Both the position numbers and the translations under genes were made by a program. This document shows positions 1 to 4,522 of a stretch of DNA of 5,813 nucleotides, piece by piece (the first letter of the stretch is position 1; every line of letters starts with the position of its first letter). Source of the stretch: CAYHPY01 sp964358485 (lineage in GTDB: Bacteria; Elusimicrobiota; Elusimicrobia; UBA1565; UBA9628). The stretch covers positions 1 through 5,813 of the forward strand of contig CAYHPY010000161.1 of assembly GCA_964358485.1 (NCBI GenBank), given 5' to 3'. Under the pieces are notes generated by a model. The model was not told the origin of the DNA. It saw only the letters and a list, made by a program, of their open reading frames with translations, and did no database searches.

Positions 1-9
1 TGATTTCCA

Positions 10-20
10 CCCCCCCCCCC
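10..20. repeat. 11-base poly-C homopolymer tract
   Basis: Eleven consecutive C residues lie near the left edge, flanked by CCAC on the left and GTGG on the right, a short inverted repeat around the tract. The rest of the 1-111 leader holds a 7-G run at 65-71, an odd palindrome CGGCC-T-GGCCG at 52-62 and an A-rich patch at 82-90, but no gene I can support. The C run and the G run could pair in RNA across a loop of about 44 bases. Such a tract is prone to slippage in the cell and to miscalling in sequencing, so frames crossing it should not be trusted. Confidence 0.8.
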
Positions 21-111
21 GTGGCCCTCATGCGGCCCGCCCCCACGACCACGGCCTGGCCGCCGGGGGGGTTGGGGTGCTAAAAAACAACGACAACTTG
101 GGGACGGAACT

Positions 112-1536
112 ATGGGACAAAAAAATATAAGAACGGAACGAACGGCCTGGGTCGGGATATTGGTGGCAACGGCTATTTCCGCTTCGGCGCAAACTGCGCC
201 GAAGGTGAAGGACACCGAAGGCCTTTTTCTCGACATGTCCAAGCTCAATCTGGGGACCATCACGTCCGAGGAGGACAAGAAGCGCTACATCTACACCATC
301 CAGCTTGAGAAGGCGCGGATCACCCGCCGGACCCTCAAGGGGGTTTATGAGAACGCCTTCGATCTTTACCAGAAGGGGGAGTTCGAGGCCGCCAAGGAGC
401 TGACCTCCCGCATTCTGGCCATCGATCCCTCCTACGAGGACGCCTCCATCCTCCAGCGGGCCAGCATCGATCTAAAAGGAAGCACCAAGCCCCGGTATTC
501 GGAGCGCAAGCTCATCGAGGACAAATTCGAGGAGGGGATGGCCTTGTACCGTCAGGGGCGCCTCGTCGAGGCGTCTTCCCGCTGGGACGAGGCGACCAAG
601 TTGGCCCCGGGCAACCTCAAGGCCCGTTACTGGCTGCGCAAGGCGCGCAACGAGCTCGCCGATGAGCATTTCCGGCGGGGGAAGAAAGCCTACGCCCAGC
701 GCCGCCTGCGCGAGGCCCTGGATCAGTGGTACGCGGCCCTGGTTCTCAATTCCCGATATCCACGGCTTTCGGACACCATCGCCAAGGCCGAGGCCGAGGC
801 GCGGGATCAGGATTCCAACGAGAAGCTCCAAACCGCCCTCAATTTGTACAGCCAGGGGCAGACCGCCGAGTCGCTCAAAATGCTCGACCAGGTTTTGGAG
901 ACCGGGCCCGGCAACGTCAAGGCCCAGAAGCTCATGGCGGAAATCCGCTCGGAGATGGCCAACCAGCATGTGGCCCAGGGGCGCCGGCACTACGAAACCC
1001 GTCGTTATGACGAGGCCATCGGGGAGTGGAAGAAGGCCGTGGCCTACGGCTACGAGCCCCGCTCCGCCGATCAACTGATCGCCCGGGCCAAGGAACAGTC
1101 CAAGCGGGAGGACTCCGCCCGCAAGCGGGCGGCCGAGGAAGCCAAGGAGAAGGCGGAACTGGCCAAAAAAGCCGAGGAAGAGGCCAAGACAAAGGAAGAA
1201 GAGGAGAAGCGCAAGCAGATCGCGGCCGCCAAAGAGACCGCGGCCACGGCCGGGGCGGGGGGCGGGGCCCCCTCGACCGGAGGCACGCCGGCTCCGGGCG
1301 CGGTGGGGGCGACGGGCGGCACGGCGCCGCCGACGGGGGGGTCTCCCTCCGGGGCGGTCTCCGACAGCGCGCGGCACTCCTCCCAACAGCATTATCTTTC
1401 CGGCGTGATCTATTTCCAGAAGGGCGACTACAACAAGGCCCGCGACGAGTGGATACTGGCCAAACAGCTGGATCCGAGCAATTCCGACGCCCAGATCGGC
1501 TTGGAGCGCATCGAGAAGATGTTCGGGGGGCAATGA
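112..1536 (+). CDS. Exported TPR-repeat protein with coiled coil and Gly/Pro-rich linker
   Basis: This 474-residue protein probably acts as a protein-interaction scaffold in the periplasm or at the envelope. Residues 1-26 look like a signal peptide: a charged start, a hydrophobic core from about 12 to 24, and a likely signal peptidase I cut after Ala-Ser-Ala (24-26). Five TPR-like helix pairs follow, at roughly 78-115, 138-175, 185-213, 238-275 and 285-314. A sixth lies near the C-terminus at 426-464 and ends in a typical LDPSN turn. Residues 325-376 are an Ala/Glu/Lys/Arg coiled coil, and 377-420 are a low-complexity Gly/Ala/Pro/Thr linker. TPRs 2, 3, 5 and 6 share a Trp at the same helix-B position (W158, W206, W306, W447). 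The start is the first possible one in a frame stopped by TGA at 1-3, with GGGGACGG at 100-107 as ribosome binding site. The next gene begins 7 bases after the stop, so the two are probably co-transcribed. TPR identity is fairly secure; the exact role is unknown. Confidence 0.85.
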   Translation: MGQKNIRTERTAWVGILVATAISASAQTAPKVKDTEGLFLDMSKLNLGTITSEEDKKRYIYTIQLEKARITRRTLKGVYENAFDLYQKGEFEAAKELTSRILAIDPSYEDASILQRASIDLKGSTKPRYSERKLIEDKFEEGMALYRQGRLVEASSRWDEATKLAPGNLKARYWLRKARNELADEHFRRGKKAYAQRRLREALDQWYAALVLNSRYPRLSDTIAKAEAEARDQDSNEKLQTALNLYSQGQTAESLKMLDQVLETGPGNVKAQKLMAEIRSEMANQHVAQGRRHYETRRYDEAIGEWKKAVAYGYEPRSADQLIARAKEQSKREDSARKRAAEEAKEKAELAKKAEEEAKTKEEEEKRKQIAAAKETAATAGAGGGAPSTGGTPAPGAVGATGGTAPPTGGSPSGAVSDSARHSSQQHYLSGVIYFQKGDYNKARDEWILAKQLDPSNSDAQIGLERIEKMFGGQ

Positions 1537-1543
1537 GCGACTC

Positions 1544-2665
1544 ATGAAACTCGCCGCGAAGTGGTTTCTTTGGTTCACGGGCATCGGGGTCTACGTCATG
1601 TTCCTGGGGGGGATTTTTTATTACAACCTCTTCAAATGGACTTTTGACGAGAGCCTCAAGCAGGACGCCCTGGAGATGGTCCGCACGCACGCCTCCAAGC
1701 TCATCAACGGGTTGAGCCGCAATCAGAGCGCGATCTCCATGGACGAGTTCGACACCATCACCCATTTTTCCAAGGACGAGCGCGTGGCCTCCCTCCTGTA
1801 TCTCAATAAGTACGGGGAAATCCGTTGGTTCAAAGATCCCACCAAGATCACGATGACCTTCGACCAGTTCCAGAAGGAGGTCACCATCCCCACCGACGCC
1901 ATCGAGCAGGCGTGGCTCTCCAAGCAGCCGGTGATCCGGGCCGTGCAGAATCTGCCCCTTTACGACATCGCGATCCCCCTGGCTTCCCGGGGCGAGGTGC
2001 TGGGCATCCTCAATATGCAGATCAGCCGGGAGGGAGTGGTCAAGGTCATCAACAAGGCCATGAAGAAATACGTGGTCGGGGCCATCGGGGTCCTCCTTCT
2101 CCTGGGAATTCCTCTTTATTTCTTTCTCCATCACTTCGTGATCAACCCCCTGCTTTCCCTCCGGGACACGGTCGAGGCGATCTCCTTCAAGAGTTTCGAT
2201 TTTAAGTTCCAGGCCCGGTCCGATGAAATCGGGGAGCTGGCCGGGGTTCTGGCCAACTTTCTGGGAAAGGTTAAAACCGAGATTTCCAACACCATGGTCA
2301 AGGAGCGCCAGCGGGGGGTCGCCGAGTCCCGGTGGTGGAAGACCATGCTTTCCAGCGTGGTGGCCAAGAATCACCATGCCATCATCGTCGATGAGGACAA
2401 CTCGGTGCTTTACACCAACATCGCCTTGAGCGGGACCGCTTCGGCCGACGGAAAAAACCATCTTTTGGACGTCATCGACACACAGCAGCAGGACGTTTTG
2501 CGCCTGGTCGGGGTCGCGCTGGACCGGCCCAACCAGGTCGTCGAGACCGACACCACCTTCCGCTCCGAGGCCTGCCATGTCAAGGCGGTGCACCTGGACG
2601 AGGAGGGGGAGCTGCGCCGGACGATCATTATTTTCGAGCCGAAGCAGGTTGGCGTGCGGATATAA
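1544..2665 (+). CDS. Two-pass membrane sensor: extracytoplasmic domain, HAMP and PAS-like domain, no output domain
   Basis: The 373-residue protein has the layout of a transmembrane receptor. TM1 spans about 7-29. An extracytoplasmic domain of about 145 residues follows, whose segments YLNKYGEIRWF (86-96) and IPLASRGEVLGILNMQIS (144-161) resemble Cache/PAS-like sensor folds. TM2 is about 177-198. A HAMP domain follows at about 199-250, with the NPLLSLRD start and the SDEIGELA connector motif (226-233). Residues 262-365 look like a cytoplasmic PAS domain (HHAIIVDEDNSVLYTN, 277-292). The protein ends there: I see no H-box, ATPase, GGDEF, EAL or methyl-accepting domain. Output must therefore go through a partner, or the protein modulates another receptor. 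The TPR gene ends 7 bases upstream, and the G run at 1525-1530 is a distant, weak ribosome site, so translation may be coupled to that gene. Membrane topology and HAMP are well supported; the PAS call and the role are inferred. Confidence 0.83.
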   Translation: MKLAAKWFLWFTGIGVYVMFLGGIFYYNLFKWTFDESLKQDALEMVRTHASKLINGLSRNQSAISMDEFDTITHFSKDERVASLLYLNKYGEIRWFKDPTKITMTFDQFQKEVTIPTDAIEQAWLSKQPVIRAVQNLPLYDIAIPLASRGEVLGILNMQISREGVVKVINKAMKKYVVGAIGVLLLLGIPLYFFLHHFVINPLLSLRDTVEAISFKSFDFKFQARSDEIGELAGVLANFLGKVKTEISNTMVKERQRGVAESRWWKTMLSSVVAKNHHAIIVDEDNSVLYTNIALSGTASADGKNHLLDVIDTQQQDVLRLVGVALDRPNQVVETDTTFRSEACHVKAVHLDEEGELRRTIIIFEPKQVGVRI

Positions 2666-2705
2666 GGAAACAGGGCTAATAAAACGGCCTGTCCCCCCGG
2701 AACGC

Positions 2706-2734
2706 CTGCGCGCCCCCCGCGGGGGGGCTTGCAG
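2706..2734 (+). other. GC-rich imperfect stem-loop after the HAMP-PAS gene
   Basis: GCCCCCC (2712-2718) pairs perfectly with GGGGGGC (2722-2728) around a GCG triloop. CTGC (2706-2709) and GCAG (2731-2734) extend the stem across a 2x2 internal loop. The structure sits about 40 bases past the stop of the upstream gene. No T tract follows, so it is not a classical Rho-independent terminator. It could stabilise the 3' end of the upstream mRNA or slow polymerase. The pairing is directly visible; the function is inferred. Confidence 0.45.
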
Positions 2735-2741
2735 CTACCCC

Positions 2742-2770
2742 TTGCATAATTCCTATTCTTCTGTTAATCT
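2742..2770 (+). promoter_or_regulatory. Weak candidate promoter in an AT-rich patch
   Basis: The stretch from about 2741 to 2774 is clearly more AT-rich than its surroundings, as expected of a promoter. One reading is TTGCAT (2742-2747), a 17-base spacer and TAATCT (2765-2770); both boxes match the sigma-70 consensus poorly, at 3 of 6 bases each. Another is CATAAT (2745-2750), a 5 of 6 match to the -10 box, but with only a G run where its -35 box should be. Either would start the 2803-4421 gene group. The base composition and position support a promoter more than the boxes do. Confidence 0.25.
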
Positions 2771-2774
2771 TTAT

Positions 2775-2791
2775 CCGCCGAGGGCGGTTTT
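2775..2791 (+). terminator. Terminator- or attenuator-like hairpin directly before a ribosome binding site
   Basis: CCGCC (2775-2779) and GGCGG (2783-2787) form a perfect 5-bp GC stem with a GAG loop, followed at once by TTTT (2788-2791). That is the shape of a short intrinsic terminator. The last T abuts the AGGAG ribosome site (2792-2796) of the gene at 2803. It could end read-through from the upstream pair, act as an attenuator, or simply be a leader hairpin if transcription starts just upstream. The stem is short and the T tract is minimal, so termination may be partial. Confidence 0.4.
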
Positions 2792-2802
2792 AGGAGAAAT
2801 CA

Positions 2803-3234
2803 ATGAGCTACCAGGTCAAGCGGGTCAATCCGTTCTGGCATACCAACCCGGCCATCGCCGTCGTCGTGGTCGTCGGGGCGGTGCTCGGGCTCCTCGGATA
2901 TCAGAAGGACATCAAGGCCCTTTCCATGGTGGGCGGCGTGGCCGCCGGTCTCGCGGTCCTTTTCGCGGCCAAGCCCGCGGTCTCCGCGGTCCTCGGGACC
3001 TTGGGGGTTTTCGGCGGCCTGGTCACCTTCGTCCTGGTCCCCAACCTCCAGATGGCGGGCCTTTCCATGATCTATCGCCTGCTCTCCACCATCCTTTTCG
3101 CGCTCTTCTACATGGTGCTCATGGACGCCCTGGTCCTGGTCGTGGCCGTCCTATACAACCTGTTCGCGGGAACCATCGGACTCGGGGCCGTTCAGCTCGA
3201 GCTGGAAACCAACGCCGAGGAGCCCGGGGAATAG
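2803..3234 (+). CDS. Small multipass membrane protein of unknown function
   Basis: The 143-residue protein is almost wholly hydrophobic. Likely membrane segments are about 17-33, 40-56, 59-80 and 90-126, the last long enough to be two passes, giving four or five helices. The N-terminus is short and polar with a basic MSYQVKR start, and the C-terminus after about 130 is acidic (ELETNAEEPGE). I recognise no family motif, and no catalytic or transport residue stands out. The start is well supported by AGGAG at 2792-2796, 6 bases before the ATG. The regulator gene begins 3 bases after the stop, so the two are almost certainly co-translated. That placement suggests a membrane anchor or signal relay for the regulator, but this is inference from context only. 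Confidence 0.8.
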   Translation: MSYQVKRVNPFWHTNPAIAVVVVVGAVLGLLGYQKDIKALSMVGGVAAGLAVLFAAKPAVSAVLGTLGVFGGLVTFVLVPNLQMAGLSMIYRLLSTILFALFYMVLMDALVLVVAVLYNLFAGTIGLGAVQLELETNAEEPGE

Positions 3235-3237
3235 CCG

Positions 3238-4035
3238 GTGCGCCTCAACGCCGTATACGCCTCGCGTGATCCCAACCGGGCCGGGGTCATCCTCGAGGCG
3301 ATGGGCAGCAACAACATTTCCGTCACCGTAGCCCAGAAGGCCAAGGAAGTCATGGGCCTGCTGGCCAACCGCGGCTGCGACCTTTTGCTCGTGGGGCAGC
3401 GCTTGATGGACGAGGACGGCGTGACCCTCGTCAAGAATCTGCGGACCCGCGGTCCGACGCGTCAGATGCCCATCGTCGCCCTGGTGGAGCACGCCGACGC
3501 GCCCGCCGGCCCGGAGCGGCCCCGGACCCCCTACGCGGGGTTCTACAGCAGCCTCCCCGCCCCCGCGGCGGGCGGCGGGGTCCAGGCCAAGGAGAAGATG
3601 CCGCTGCGCCTGGCGTTTTTCCAGGCGGGGGCCGACGAGTGCCTTTCCCTGAACTGGGACGTGGCCGAGTGCCTGGCGCGCATCAAAGCCGTGCTCCGGC
3701 GCACCCAGGTCAACTCCAGCGAAGAAATTCTCAAGATGGGCGAGATCGAGCTGAACCTGACCAGCTACACGCTCCATGTCGGGGGCAAGCGCGTCAATCT
3801 CACCTCGAAGGAGCTGGACCTTTTGTACGTGTTTTTGAGTTCGGCCAACCGCGTGTTGAGCCGTCCTTACCTGATCGAACGCGTCTGGGGCTATAACTAT
3901 TTCGGGTCTCCGCGCACGGTGGACGTCCATGTCCGCCGCCTGCGCGAAAAACTCGGGGCCGCGGCGCGCTTCATCACCACTATTCCCTGCGTGGGCTATA
4001 AGCTGGTCCCGCCGGGCTCCGAGATGCGGAGGTAG
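3238..4035 (+). CDS. OmpR/PhoB-family regulator with a degenerate (pseudo-) receiver domain
   Basis: This 265-residue protein joins a receiver-like domain (about 1-155) to an OmpR-type winged-helix DNA-binding domain (about 164-258). The latter has the RTVDVHVRRLREKLG recognition-helix region (226-240) and ends in VGYKL. The receiver fold is visible, but its chemistry is gone. The acidic pair is replaced by Ser9-Arg10, the phospho-accepting Asp by Gly53 (CDLLLVGQRLMDEDG), the Thr/Ser by Val83 and the Lys by Leu138 (GADECLSLNW). About 32 extra residues, rich in Pro, Ala and Gly, sit at about 86-124 between the fourth strand and the region of the lost Lys. The usual RG before the final VGY is Pro250-Cys251. 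The start is GTG, with GGGGA at 3226-3230 seven bases upstream, 3 bases after the preceding stop. It is probably a transcription factor controlled by something other than phosphorylation. Its targets are unknown. Confidence 0.9.
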   Translation: MRLNAVYASRDPNRAGVILEAMGSNNISVTVAQKAKEVMGLLANRGCDLLLVGQRLMDEDGVTLVKNLRTRGPTRQMPIVALVEHADAPAGPERPRTPYAGFYSSLPAPAAGGGVQAKEKMPLRLAFFQAGADECLSLNWDVAECLARIKAVLRRTQVNSSEEILKMGEIELNLTSYTLHVGGKRVNLTSKELDLLYVFLSSANRVLSRPYLIERVWGYNYFGSPRTVDVHVRRLREKLGAAARFITTIPCVGYKLVPPGSEMRR

Positions 4036-4037
4036 AA

Positions 4038-4421
4038 ATGTCCACCAAGGACCCCCGAAATAAACTTTTGATCATCGACGACGATGCCCACCTCCGGGAG
4101 AGCCTCGCCGAAGTCCTGGAGCTGGATGGGTTCGAGTGCCACCAGGCCGGGGCCGCCCAACCCGGGATCGACGCCGCCGTGAAAATCGACCCGGACGTCG
4201 TGATCATGGACATCCAGCTTCCCGATTCCTCGGGCTTCCAGATCTGCCAGGAGCTTCGCAAGCGCTCCCGGCGGACGATTTTGATCATGATGACCGGACG
4301 CTTTCTCTCGGCCGAGGAGAAAAAGCAGGGTTTCGAGCTCGGGGCGGACGAGTACATCACCAAGCCGTTCGATTTGGCGGAGCTATCGGTGAGGATAAAA
4401 CAGCTTTTATCCCGGCGCTAG
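4038..4421 (+). CDS. Stand-alone CheY-like response-regulator receiver
   Basis: This 127-residue protein is a single receiver domain with no output domain. All catalytic positions are present: the acidic pair lies within Asp14-Asp16 (LLIIDDD), the phospho-acceptor is Asp58 (VVIMDIQLPDSSG), the switch residue is Thr86 (MMTG), and Lys109-Pro110 (ITKPF) closes the site. It should accept phosphate from a histidine kinase on its Asp and signal by binding a partner, or pass phosphate on in a relay. Translation is tightly coupled to the regulator upstream: GGAGG (4028-4032) overlaps the end of that gene, and the ATG is 2 bases after its TAG. The histidine kinase at 4523 is the obvious candidate donor. 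The degenerate-receiver regulator next door is a plausible partner, since it lacks its own active receiver. The family call is secure; the partners are inferred. Confidence 0.94.
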   Translation: MSTKDPRNKLLIIDDDAHLRESLAEVLELDGFECHQAGAAQPGIDAAVKIDPDVVIMDIQLPDSSGFQICQELRKRSRRTILIMMTGRFLSAEEKKQGFELGADEYITKPFDLAELSVRIKQLLSRR

Positions 4422-4426
4422 CCGGG
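4411..4426 (+). other. Perfect 6-bp hairpin spanning the stop codon of the receiver gene
   Basis: CCCGGC (4411-4416) and GCCGGG (4421-4426) pair around a GCTA loop, so the stop codon (4419-4421) falls in the loop and the start of the second arm. It is followed by AAGGAAAA, not a T tract, so on this strand it is not an intrinsic terminator. The same GCCGGG occurs again at 4493-4498, so the first arm has two possible partners. It may be an mRNA-processing or 3'-protecting structure. The function is inferred. Confidence 0.4.
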
Positions 4427-4496
4427 AAGGAAAATCCGTTCTTTCGGAAATACGGCTGAAACAACTTTTGGGGCGAAAGGGACTAAACTATAGCCG

Positions 4497-4517
4497 GGAG
4501 GCCCGTTCCGGGCCTCC
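4497..4517 (+). promoter_or_regulatory. Perfect 9-bp hairpin just upstream of the histidine kinase start
   Basis: GGAGGCCCG (4497-4505) and CGGGCCTCC (4509-4517) are exact reverse complements with a TTC loop, leaving only five bases before the ATG at 4523. The 5' arm contains GGAGG, the only good Shine-Dalgarno-like sequence in the leader, but it ends 21 bases before the ATG and would be paired. The 3' arm ends in CCTCC, which resembles the anti-Shine-Dalgarno sequence of 16S rRNA. The hairpin could limit kinase translation or be a protein-binding palindrome. It lacks a T tract, so a terminator is unlikely. The rest of the 4422-4522 gap holds an AT-rich patch (TAAACTATAG, 4484-4493) that might include a weak -10 box. 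Confidence 0.5.
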
Positions 4518-4522
4518 TTGAA

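Noticed and set aside
1..52. Possible divergent - strand gene starting at GTG 52 or ATG 31, reading VVVGAGRMRATGGGVEI to the edge
   Set aside because: The Rossmann-like GxG is suggestive, but the motif is not completed, no ribosome site precedes the GTG, and the frame crosses the C11 tract, whose length is uncertain. Sequence left of the window would settle it.
472..1584. 370-codon open frame on the - strand
   Set aside because: It is antisense to the TPR gene, with low-complexity Gly/Leu/Arg stretches and no recognisable domain.
932..2593. 553-codon open frame on the - strand
   Set aside because: It lies antisense across the TPR and HAMP-PAS genes, which have clear domains on the + strand. 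Its translation is Pro/Arg/Ser-rich and domain-free, as expected from GC-rich codon shadows.
2719..2746. Sigma-54 promoter suggested by two TTGCA words after a G run
   Set aside because: Neither TTGC has GG at the required 12-base distance upstream, so the -24/-12 spacing fails.
3151..3930. 259-codon open frame on the - strand
   Set aside because: It is antisense to the regulator, whose DNA-binding domain is clear on the + strand.
4484..4494. Kinase promoter with -10 box TAAACT or TATAGC
   Set aside because: No convincing -35 box occurs at 16-18 bases upstream of either. The match is too weak to list as a feature.
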